A stretch of DNA of 64,000 bases from contig NZ_JAGIQA010000005.1 of the NCBI RefSeq assembly GCF_017814975.1, forward strand, positions 124,001-188,000, read 5' to 3'. Source of the DNA: Cupriavidus consociatus (GTDB lineage Bacteria > Pseudomonadota > Gammaproteobacteria > Burkholderiales > Burkholderiaceae). Shown in pieces: positions 9,197 to 16,093 of this stretch; the first letter of the stretch is position 1; every line of letters begins with the position of its first letter. The notes beneath the pieces are model-generated. The model made no database searches, was not told the DNA's origin, and worked only from the letters and a program-made list of their open reading frames with translations. The translations under genes were made by a program, and so were the position numbers.

Positions 9197-9833
9197 ACTT
9201 TCCTGCCTCGCCGGCAAAGCCGCCGCGATCCGTTTCGAAAACCTCGACACCGACCAGATCATTCCCAAGCAGTTCCTGCGCGGCATCGACAAGTCGGGCC
9301 TGGCCGAAGGCATTCTCTATGACCACCGGTTCGACGCCACCGGCGCGCGGCGCCCGGAATTCGTGCTGAACCGGCCGGAGTACGCCGGCACCAGCATCCT
9401 GGTCGGCGGCGCCAACTTCGGCTGCGGCTCCAGCCGCGAGCATGCCGTGTGGGGCCTGCAGCAGTTCGGGATCCGCGCCGTGATCGCGCCCAGCTTCGGG
9501 GAGATCTTCTACTCGAACGCGATGAACAACCGGCTGCTGCTGGTGATGCTGCCGCGCGAGGTGATCGAGCGCCTGATGGACGCGGTCGATGCCGACAGCG
9601 CCAATGAGATCCGCATCGACGTCGAAGCGATGCAGGTGCGCACGCCGGCGGGCGACTTCCCGTTCGAGCTCTCGGCGCGGCATCGCCGCATGTTCCTGGA
9701 GGGACTCGACATGATCGGCCTGTCGCTGAAGCAGCGCGCCGAGATCGAGCAGTTTGCGCGCCGCTACTGGGATGCGTTCCCGTGGGCGAAGGATGTGGCC
9801 CGGCGCACGCGGGACAGGCTGGGCACGACCTGA
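9189..9833 (+). CDS. Aconitase-family hydro-lyase, LeuD-like small subunit
   Basis: 214-aa swivel-domain small subunit that pairs with the LeuC-like protein. The family motif GGANFGCGSSREHAVWGL lies at about residues 73-90, followed by APSFGEIFYSNAMNN. The N-terminal NLDTDQIIPKQFLR is typical of LeuD. Length is close to standard LeuD (about 200-216 aa). The ATG lies inside the end of the large-subunit gene (8-base overlap), indicating translational coupling. Substrate as for the large subunit: unknown, with 3-isopropylmalate still possible. Confidence 0.93.
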   Translation: MPELSCLAGKAAAIRFENLDTDQIIPKQFLRGIDKSGLAEGILYDHRFDATGARRPEFVLNRPEYAGTSILVGGANFGCGSSREHAVWGLQQFGIRAVIAPSFGEIFYSNAMNNRLLLVMLPREVIERLMDAVDADSANEIRIDVEAMQVRTPAGDFPFELSARHRRMFLEGLDMIGLSLKQRAEIEQFARRYWDAFPWAKDVARRTRDRLGTT

Positions 9834-9972
9834 TCGATGACCTGAGCCGGACCGCGCGCCTTCCCGCGTTTCGGAAATCGAGCAAGCCGGATTTCATGCG
9901 CCCGCGGCCGCGCATGGCTATGCTTGGCATATCTCCGCCAGCCCCAGGCAGGCAGCTCCGGAGGACAATGCC

Positions 9973-11469
9973 ATGACGACGAACGACGACAGCGCGGGCC
10001 CGGTGCCGGCCGACGCGGCCCGGACCGCCCGAACTGTAAATGCGCGCCTGCTGGCCGCGATGAGCCACGAGATCCGCACGCCGCTGTACGGCATGCTCGG
10101 CACGCTGGAACTGCTGTCGATGAGCGGGCTGGAGGTGGCGCAGCGCCGGCAGGTGGCGACCATCACCGAGTCATCGCGTGTGCTGCTGCAGATGCTCGAT
10201 CACGTGCTCGACTTCTCGCGCATCGAAGCCGGCGAACTGCGGCTGGACGCGGTGCCGTTCGATCCGGTGGCGCTGGCCGAAACCGTGGCGCGCGCGCAGG
10301 AGCCGCTCGCCATGCGCAAAGGTGTGGCCCTGGACTGCGACCTGCAGCCGGGCGTGCCGTGGCTGCTGGGCGATCCGCTGCGCGTGCGGCAGGTGCTGGC
10401 CAACCTGTTGCGCAATGCGATCAAGTTCACCGCGCAGGGACGCGTCACGCTGCGCCTGTGGCAGGAACCGCATCCCTCCGCGGACCGCGTCGGGCTGATG
10501 CTGGAAGTGGCCGACACCGGCCCTGGCATCGATGGCGCGCTGCTGCCGCACCTGTTCGAGCCCTTCATGCAGGGCGAAGCCACGCGCGCGGACGAGCTCG
10601 GCGGCGCGGGGCTCGGGCTGGCCATCTGCAGGAAGCTGGCCCGGCTGATGGGCGGCGACATCACCGCTGACAGCGCGCCGGGCCAGGGCAGCCGCTTTAC
10701 CGTTGCGCTGCAGTTGCCTGCCACCACCTCACGGCCATTGCGCGGCGCCGCCGGTGCGGATGCGGCGCCTGCGATGGCGGCGCTGCCGCAGCTCGGGCTG
10801 CGTGTGCTGGTCGTGGAGGATAATCCGCACAACCGGCTACTGCTGCGTGGCCAGCTGGAGGGGCTTGGCTGCGCAGTGCAACTTGCGAGCGACGGCGCGC
10901 AGGGGCTGGCGGCCTGCGCCGCAGGGGCCTTCGACGTCGTGCTGACCGATGTGCAGATGCCGGTCATGGATGGCTACGCGCTCAGCCGCCGGCTGCGCGC
11001 GGCGGGCAACCCGGTGCGTATCGTCGCGCTGACCGCCAACGCCGGCGCTGGCGAAGCCGGTCGCTGCCACGACGCCGGCATGGACCGCTGCCTCGTCAAG
11101 CCGGTGCTGCTGCAAGAGCTGGCGACATGCCTGCAAGCGCTGGTGGCAGGGCGCGCGCGGATGGCGCCGGTTGCCAGCGGCGACGCCGATGCCAATGCCG
11201 CGCTGCTGGCGCAGAGCGTGCATGCTGATTTCGATGCCTTGCTTGCCGCTGCCAGCCGCGGCGACCTGGGCGCGGTACAGGCCCATGCGCATCACATGCG
11301 CGGCACTCTCGCGCAGAGCGAAGCCGCGCGCGAGGCGGCCGAGGTGTGCCGCGAACTGGAGGCCGGCGCCGCGTGGGCCGTGCAGGCGGCGCAGGATCGC
11401 ATCGGCGACCTCGGCCTGATCCTGGATGCCTGCTTTCCCGGCTACCGCAATTCACGCTTGTTGCCATGA
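9973..11469 (+). CDS. Hybrid histidine kinase without sensor domain (HisKA-HATPase-REC-Hpt)
   Basis: 498-aa soluble hybrid kinase. HisKA starts almost at once: MSHEIRTPLYG with His32. HATPase spans about 110-250 (NLLRNAIKFT, DTGPGIDG, GGAGLGLAICRKL). A receiver domain (about 270-390) has Asp326 in LTDVQMPVMDG and Lys in CLVKPV. The C-terminal helical piece carries AHHMRGTLA, an Hpt-like site with His440 and Arg where Lys is usual. No membrane helix, PAS or GAF domain precedes HisKA, so its input must come from a partner protein. Start 9973 has GGAGGA 8 bases upstream. It stands about 140 bases after the leuD-like gene and may be an independent unit. It ends against the decayed diguanylate cyclase gene on the other strand. 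Confidence 0.9.
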   Translation: MTTNDDSAGPVPADAARTARTVNARLLAAMSHEIRTPLYGMLGTLELLSMSGLEVAQRRQVATITESSRVLLQMLDHVLDFSRIEAGELRLDAVPFDPVALAETVARAQEPLAMRKGVALDCDLQPGVPWLLGDPLRVRQVLANLLRNAIKFTAQGRVTLRLWQEPHPSADRVGLMLEVADTGPGIDGALLPHLFEPFMQGEATRADELGGAGLGLAICRKLARLMGGDITADSAPGQGSRFTVALQLPATTSRPLRGAAGADAAPAMAALPQLGLRVLVVEDNPHNRLLLRGQLEGLGCAVQLASDGAQGLAACAAGAFDVVLTDVQMPVMDGYALSRRLRAAGNPVRIVALTANAGAGEAGRCHDAGMDRCLVKPVLLQELATCLQALVAGRARMAPVASGDADANAALLAQSVHADFDALLAAASRGDLGAVQAHAHHMRGTLAQSEAAREAAEVCRELEAGAAWAVQAAQDRIGDLGLILDACFPGYRNSRLLP

Positions 11470-11541
11470 TCCCGGGCAGCACTGTCATCGGCGTGTGCTC
11501 GAGGGTGTGGCGCAGCGCTCGGCCAGTTGCAGCGCGGCGTC

Positions 11542-11577
11542 GGGTGCGGTATCGGGCGCGGTATCGGGCGCGGTATC
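11542..11577. repeat. Three tandem 12-bp repeats inside the GGDEF remnant
   Basis: GGG(C/T)GCGGTATC occurs three times in a row on the plus strand (11542, 11554, 11566). On the minus strand it encodes the repeated Pro-Asp-Thr-Ala of the GGDEF remnant. A single copy would be expected in an intact domain. Confidence 0.9.
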
Positions 11578-11861
11578 GGGCAGCAGCACACGCGATCGCG
11601 CCGAGCAGCGCGAGCGGCAATGCCACTTGCGCGCAGGTATCGACCCGCGCACCGATGCGCGCCAGTATGCCGCGCAGCAACAGCACGCCGCTGCCCAGGT
11701 ACAGCAGGCCGGTCACCGTGACCTGTCCGCCGCCGGGGCGCGGTGGCCAGACGATCTGCAGGGTGATGGCGATCGCGTACATGCAGTACGCGGCAGCCGG
11801 CAGCAGCAGGTAGTGCCGGGTGCGCTCATAGCGCCAGGCCAGCACGAAGCACAGCGAGAAT

Positions 11862-11942
11862 GCGATGGCGATGGCGATGGCGATGGCGATGGCGATGGCG
11901 ATGGCGATGGCGATGGCGATGGCGATGGCGATGGCGATGGCG
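11862..11942. repeat. Hexanucleotide microsatellite, 13 copies of GCGATG
   Basis: Thirteen perfect copies of GCGATG run from 11862 to 11939, plus GCG. On the minus strand they encode 13 Ala-Ile pairs within the first membrane helix of the decayed diguanylate cyclase. Because the unit is 6 bp, copy-number changes would keep the frame. Confidence 0.97.
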
Positions 11943-11983
11943 GGATTGACCAGTGCCAGGAATCGACCAGCGTCTTGCAACAC

Positions 11984-12341
11984 GAGAGTCCCCTGTTCTT
12001 GTCGTTCTCTGGCAGGGGTGTCTGCAAGCTCCGGCGAGGGCGCGCATGCGTCGCGGCATCGCGCGGCCGAAGGGCATGGCCAGGGAACATTATGGGGCGC
12101 ATGGGCGCCCGGGCGGGCGCGGCGCTTGCCGTGGCCTGCTGAGTGTTTCCGTCGGGTCTCATTCTAGCCACCACCATGGCACGTGGCGCATGTCGCCCGC
12201 CGCCGCCGGGCAAACAATTGTGAACGCCAGAGCCGTGGCTGCCGGGCCACGGTTGCCACGGTTTCCCGCTTTTGTGACTAATCTGGTAGAAGCTGTCCGG
12301 ATCCTCCGGCAGTTCGGTTTTCCGTACGCAAGGAGATCACG
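11984..12341. other. Intergenic region between the GGDEF remnant and the RcnB-like gene
   Basis: About 360 bases with no credible coding sequence. The right half is less GC-rich (ACAATTGTGAACGCC near 12214, TGTGACTAATCTGG near 12275) and probably holds the promoter of the RcnB-like gene. I cannot assign a confident -35/-10 pair. Confidence 0.5.
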
Positions 12342-12689
12342 ATGAATACCAAGAAAGCGATGCCGGCCCTGTTGCTGGCGGCAAGCGTGCTGGCGGCGCC
12401 GTTTGCCATGGCGCAGGGCAGTGGCCGGACTTCCACCCGGCCGATGACGGAACCCGCGGCGTCTGCGCCGGCGCCAGCCCCGCAAAGCTCCCCGTATGTG
12501 CAGGTGCAGCAATGGAAGAAGGGCGACCGCTTGCCGACCGAGTTCAGGGACCGTCAGTATGTGATCGACGATTACAAGCAATACAACCTGCCGGCGCCGC
12601 GCAAGGGCACGCGCTGGGTAGGGGTCGGCGCCGAGTATTACCTGGTCGCGCCCAATGGCGTGATCCAGCAGGTCGGGTCGGGCTCCTGA
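12342..12689 (+). CDS. RcnB-family periplasmic protein
   Basis: 115-aa exported protein. The signal peptide is about 1-24 (MNTKKAMPALLLAASVLAA ending AMAQ), followed by a Pro/Ala/Ser-rich stretch. The C-terminal half has the RcnB pattern: WKKGDRLPTEFRD, YVIDDYKQYNLPAP, GTRWVGVGAEYYLV and a final NGVIQQV. In E. coli RcnB is a periplasmic protein tied to nickel/cobalt homeostasis, but most family members are untested and no metal efflux gene is adjacent. The start has AGGAGA 8 bases upstream. A terminator follows about 50 bases after the stop. Confidence 0.85.
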   Translation: MNTKKAMPALLLAASVLAAPFAMAQGSGRTSTRPMTEPAASAPAPAPQSSPYVQVQQWKKGDRLPTEFRDRQYVIDDYKQYNLPAPRKGTRWVGVGAEYYLVAPNGVIQQVGSGS

Positions 12690-12735
12690 CTCACATCGGC
12701 CGGGGCTTTCGCCCCTGGCCGCGCAGCAAATCCAA

Positions 12736-12770
12736 AGCCGTCGCGCGGGGTGCGCGGCGGCTCTTTTTTT
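12736..12770 (+). terminator. Rho-independent terminator after the RcnB-like gene
   Basis: An 11-bp stem (12736-12746 with 12752-12762, one G-T pair) around GGGGT is followed by seven T (12764-12770). A smaller hairpin, GGGGC-TTTC-GCCCC, lies just before it at 12702-12715. Confidence 0.9.
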
Positions 12771-12785
12771 GTGCGGCGCCCCGCT

Positions 12786-13034
12786 TCAGATACCAAGTAT
12801 CTTCTTGGCCTCGAGCAGCGATTTCATCGATTCGTCATGCTTGCCGGCCTTGTGGTAGGCCTCGCCGTCGGCACGCAGCTTGGCCACCTTGGCGGCATCT
12901 TCGGGCGACAGCGCGGGCTTGGTCGAGAGCTTGGCATCGATCGCCTTCATTTCGTTGGGGCAGTTGTGGGCGAGAGCCAGGCCACTGGCGCCGCACAACA
13001 CCAGCGCCGCGAGGATCGGAATGGATTTACGCAC
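12786..13034 (-). CDS. Small exported protein of unknown function
   Basis: 82-aa protein with a clear signal peptide (MRKSIPILAALVLCGASGLALA, cleavage before HNCPNEM). The mature part is about 60 residues, charged and helical (LSPEDAAKVAKLRADGEAYHKAGKHDESMKSLLEAKK), resembling one TPR-like helix pair. It has a single Cys in the mature part. The start is GTG at 13034 with GGAGG 6 bases upstream. It converges on the RcnB-like gene and shares the terminator region. I do not recognise a named family; a soluble periplasmic role is inferred. Confidence 0.82.
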   Translation of the reverse strand: MRKSIPILAALVLCGASGLALAHNCPNEMKAIDAKLSTKPALSPEDAAKVAKLRADGEAYHKAGKHDESMKSLLEAKKILGI

Positions 13035-13561
13035 GTCGGCCTCCGCTTGGGAATGGTGGGATTTCCAGCATAGTGCATGGCCCGCGTGGCGAACATGCCC
13101 GCTGCCGGCTGCAGCCGATGCCGGTCCCGGCCATACCCCGGGGCAAGGGCTAAATCGGGACCCGACGTTTCCCGGATGAAATGCGCGATTCCGGTTCGCC
13201 TCAGCCGGATTTCATCCATTCGGGCGAGGCCTCAGTCTTTTGTCCCGAGCGCGCCATTGCAGTGGCAATGCGTTTGATTGTCCCGTTCGCCGACGCCCCC
13301 TGGCATGCGGCAATACGCGACGGCATGTGGTTTTCGGGAATCGGAAAATACCAGTCCGCAAATTCCGCTGGTTTAAAACGCCGCTATGTTTGAAGCCACG
13401 GGCCAGGCCGGCGCGACGATTTTCTTCATCCCTGCCGCGCGCTTCATTCCTGAATCAGCCCGTGCCAATGCACGATTCTTATAAGCCTCCGCAAAAATTA
13501 AATTCAACGCGCACGGCAAGCAGCCGGATAGCGAAATAAAAAATATACGGGGAGCTTCACC
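13035..13561. other. Long non-coding gap before the collagen-like gene
   Basis: 527 bases without a convincing gene; small frames here lack ribosome sites and family features. The stretch 13320-13560 is noticeably richer in A/T than its surroundings and probably contains the promoter of the collagen-like lipoprotein gene. It contains one notable inverted repeat (13174-13217), listed separately. Confidence 0.5.
13174..13217. promoter_or_regulatory. Inverted repeat, possible operator
   Basis: GGATGAAAT (13174-13182) and ATTTCATCC (13209-13217) form a perfect 9-base inverted repeat separated by 26 bases. The spacing of arm centres (35 bases) is long for a simple dimer site. It could equally be chance or an RNA hairpin. 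Confidence 0.3.
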
Positions 13562-14647
13562 ATGAAACATGACCACCTGAAACGGGCGGCCATTGCGGTC
13601 GCGTGCCTGGCGTTTGTTCTGGCCGGTTGCGGCGGTGGCGGGGATGCGGCGCCGGCCAGCAGCATCGCCCCGTCGGAAAGCGTGCCCGGCCCGGCTGGCG
13701 TCAACGGCAAGACCATCCTGTCCGGTCTCGGCGCCCCGGGCGCGAGCGTGGGCACGGACGGCGATTTCTACCTCAATCTCTCCACCTCGACGCTGTATGG
13801 GCCGAAGGCCAACGGCGAATGGCCGGCCGGTGTGCCGCTGGTCGGGCCGCAAGGCATTGCCGGCGCGCCGGGTGCTTCGCTGCTGCACGGCGCGGCGGAC
13901 CCGACCGCCGCCGACGGCACCGAAGGCAGCTTCTACCTCAACACCACCACCAATACGCTGTTCGGTCCCAAGACCGGCGACAGCTGGCCGGCGGGCGTCT
14001 CGGTGGTCGGGCTGACCGGTCCGGTGGGTCCGGCCGGACCCACCGGCGCTGATGGCGCGGCTGGGGCGCAAGGGCCGCAGGGAGAGAAAGGCGAACAGGG
14101 CGAACAGGGCGACAGCGGTGCGCAAGGCCCCGAGGGGCCGCAAGGCGAGAAGGGAGATACCGGCGCACAAGGCCCGCAAGGAGACAAGGGCGAACAAGGT
14201 GAACAGGGCGAACAAGGTGAGTCTGGTACAACGATCTACACCGCCAACTTCGCTGTTTCCAAATCGTCCGGCGGCAACGGCACCTATGTCATGAACGGCA
14301 GCAGTCTCGACATGCCTAGCCACGACCCGTACTTCGGCGCGCTGATGCCGGTCGGCTGCGCGGGCGGCCTGACCATGACGGCGACCCTGGCCGGCTCGCC
14401 GGATACCGGCACGGAGTACGCCGTGACCGCCTACCGCGTGGCCAGCGGCACGGCGCTGCAGACGCTCGGTTCGGTCGCCATTACCGGGTTGTCCAGCTGC
14501 AAGCTGAGCGGCTCGGCCCGGACCTGCTCGACGCCGGCAACGGTGCCGGTGGGAGCCAATGACATCATCCAGGTCCAGGTCACCGGCAACCACACTTTCA
14601 ACTGGGACGGCGGCCTGTACGTCAACCTGTCCTGCAAGACGCAGTAA
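13562..14647 (+). CDS. Collagen-like surface lipoprotein
   Basis: 361-aa predicted lipoprotein: lipobox LAGC with Cys23. Next come two copies of a short module, FYLN-x4-TL-x-GPK-x4-WPAGV (about residues 63-90 and 122-150). An uninterrupted collagen-like region of 24 Gly-X-Y triplets (about 153-224) follows, rich in GPQ, GEK and GEQ triplets. The C-terminal globular domain of about 135 residues has three or four Cys and beta-strand character. Such proteins form trimeric rods on the cell surface in other bacteria; the C-terminal domain probably drives trimerisation or binding, which is inference. GGGGAG lies 7 bases before the ATG. It is a single gene with a long upstream gap. I do not recognise the C-terminal domain. 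Confidence 0.9.
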   Translation: MKHDHLKRAAIAVACLAFVLAGCGGGGDAAPASSIAPSESVPGPAGVNGKTILSGLGAPGASVGTDGDFYLNLSTSTLYGPKANGEWPAGVPLVGPQGIAGAPGASLLHGAADPTAADGTEGSFYLNTTTNTLFGPKTGDSWPAGVSVVGLTGPVGPAGPTGADGAAGAQGPQGEKGEQGEQGDSGAQGPEGPQGEKGDTGAQGPQGDKGEQGEQGEQGESGTTIYTANFAVSKSSGGNGTYVMNGSSLDMPSHDPYFGALMPVGCAGGLTMTATLAGSPDTGTEYAVTAYRVASGTALQTLGSVAITGLSSCKLSGSARTCSTPATVPVGANDIIQVQVTGNHTFNWDGGLYVNLSCKTQ

Positions 14648-14767
14648 GCCACGCGATTCTCCTGGCGTTCCCGTGCTGGTTTTCCCGCGCCTTCCAATGT
14701 TATGTTGGAGGGCGTCATTTTTTTGCCGTCCGGGAGCCGTACGCCTCAGCCACTCGACCGGTTGCGC

Positions 14768-15262
14768 ATGGAAAACTCTGCCGAGAATTTTTTGCTGGCC
14801 CTGCTGTGCGCCGCGGTGCTGACCGCGACCGTGGTCGGCATCCACTATGAAGCGCTGCGCGTACTGTCGTCGCTGCATCCGCGGCGCTGGAGCGGACGCG
14901 TCAATATCGGTGTGCTGATCGTCTGCATCATCCTGGTCCACTGCCTGGAGGCGATGGTGTTCGCGTTCGGGTTCTGGTTTGCCGACAACGTGCTCGGCCT
15001 CGGCTGGCTGGCGGGATCGACCGCGCCGGGCATGCCGACCCGCCATGGCCAGCCGTCGCTGCTGGTCTATGCCTACTTTGCGCTGGAGACCTTCACCACG
15101 CAGAGCCTGGGCGACCTCTATCCGGTCGGCGCGACCCGCCTGATCGCGACCATCGAGCCGCTGGTGGGCCTGATCCTGATCGGCTGGTCCGCGTCCTTTA
15201 CCTATGTGATGATGCGGCGCGACTGGCAGCTCGACGACGAAAGCGAGCACCGCGGGCGCTAG
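14768..15262 (+). CDS. Small ion-channel family membrane protein
   Basis: About 164-aa inner-membrane protein. Helices are at about 7-27, 50-75, a pore-helix region and a final helix. The segment YFALETFTTQSLGDLYPVGATR followed by a helix with ETIEP/LVGLILIGW character has the layout of a two-helix K+ channel (pore helix, filter, Pro turn, helix 2). The filter reads TTQSLGD instead of TVGYGD, so selectivity is uncertain. The start is doubtful: ATG 14768 begins just before helix 1 but lacks a good ribosome site; an in-frame ATG at 14702 would add 22 residues. It is 120 bases after the collagen-like gene. Confidence 0.75.
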   Translation: MENSAENFLLALLCAAVLTATVVGIHYEALRVLSSLHPRRWSGRVNIGVLIVCIILVHCLEAMVFAFGFWFADNVLGLGWLAGSTAPGMPTRHGQPSLLVYAYFALETFTTQSLGDLYPVGATRLIATIEPLVGLILIGWSASFTYVMMRRDWQLDDESEHRGR

Positions 15263-15393
15263 CGCGGCGCATGCCCCGGCCAGCGCCGGCACAAATGCCG
15301 GAAGTGCCGCAGATGCCGCCAGTGCCAGACCAGCCGCGAACGTTTAAGCTGGCAACTCCTTCAAATCAACGAGCACACTTCCGAGGAGCCACC

Positions 15394-15747
15394 ATGCCGA
15401 GCCGCCAGCGCACCCTGATCCGGCTAGCCGCACTTGCCACCCTTGCCGTGGCCTGCAGCGCCCAGGCGCAGAAGCAAGACGGCCAGGGCGCCGCCGCCGC
15501 TGCCATCAACGAGGCAGTCCAGCAGGGCACCACACCCTACCGCCCCGACCCGGGCGCGACGCCGGACAGCATCCAGTCGGCGGAATGCCGCGAACTCGCC
15601 GCCCAGATCGCCACCGCGCCCAAGCGCGAGTACCGCACCACCGACTCGACTATCGAGACCGCGCAAGGGCGGCAGGTGCCCGAGCTGGAACGCGAGCGGC
15701 CGCGCAAGTCGCTGCAGCAGGCGTACCAGGAGAAGTGCACCCGCTAG
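15394..15747 (+). CDS. Small exported protein of unknown function
   Basis: 117-aa protein with a signal peptide (MPSRQRTLIRLAALATLAVA ending SAQAQ). The mature part contains ECRELAAQIATAP and, near the end, QAYQEKC, so two Cys may form a disulfide. It resembles the Cys-containing region of small DUF4124-like or periplasmic proteins, but I do not recognise a family. GAGGAG lies 6 bases before ATG 15394; the longer frame from 15271 has no ribosome site and a Pro-rich start without a signal peptide. Confidence 0.75.
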   Translation: MPSRQRTLIRLAALATLAVACSAQAQKQDGQGAAAAAINEAVQQGTTPYRPDPGATPDSIQSAECRELAAQIATAPKREYRTTDSTIETAQGRQVPELERERPRKSLQQAYQEKCTR

Positions 15748-16093
15748 CCGGCTCCACGGCGGACGGGGTGTGCCAGCGGCGTCCGCCACTCATTTCCCCG
15801 CCCATCTCCCCGCCCATCTCCCCGCCCATTTCCCGGCGCTGTCCCGCGCCGCATTCACCGCCTCCCCGGTCGTAACCATGCTGCGCCGCACAGTCTGGCG
15901 CGCTGAAGCGCCACGTTTGCGCACATCCGCCCGCTGCGCCAACAGACGTTTCCCCGTGCCCGTAAAAAATACATATGTTTCATAGTTATCCATGATGGAA
16001 CACTTGTTTCTGCTTGCCTAGCATTGGCGGTGCGATGGCGCGTCGCTGATCCGCTACCCGCCAACCAGCTACTTACGCATCCAAGGAGCCAGC
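15748..16093. other. Intergenic region with short tandem repeats and an AT-rich segment
   Basis: About 345 bases without a gene. It holds four 12-bp repeats (15791-15838) and an AT-rich segment around 15962-16010 (AAAAAATACATATG, TCATAGTTATCCATG). The latter is the likely promoter area of the binding-protein gene downstream. Confidence 0.55.
15791..15838. repeat. Four tandem 12-bp repeats
   Basis: Four consecutive near-identical 12-mers, CAT(C/T)TCCCCGCC, the last with changes at its end. They are non-coding and lie 44 bases after the small exported protein gene. Confidence 0.85.

Larger units (their letters stand above)
11470..11983 (-). pseudogene. Decayed diguanylate cyclase (GGDEF) gene fragment
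   Basis: Reading the minus strand from 11983, the N-terminus is a membrane domain: MLQDAGRFLALVNP, then 13 Ala-Ile pairs, then FSLCFVLAWRYERTRHYLLL and further hydrophobic helices up to ALPLALLGAIA near 11600. From about 11595 the next frame reads VLLPDTAPDTAPDTAPDAALQLAER, which matches the part of a GGDEF domain just after the GGEEF signature. Then a one-base shift near 11515 gives LRHTLEHTPMTVLPGIMAT, the next GGDEF segment. So the remaining membrane helices and the GGDEF core are deleted, the frame is broken, and the end runs into the kinase gene. The call rests on motif reading alone. It cannot make cyclic di-GMP as it stands. Confidence 0.75.

Noticed and set aside
11865-12167. Met-Ala repeat protein on the plus strand
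   Set aside because: It is only the plus-strand reading of the GCGATG microsatellite; the Ala-Ile reading continues into a plausible membrane domain.
13373-15292. 639-codon minus-strand frame with repeated Leu-Ala-Leu and Phe-Ala-Leu patterns
   Set aside because: The pattern is the reverse-strand reading of the collagen triplets; no signal or start site supports it.
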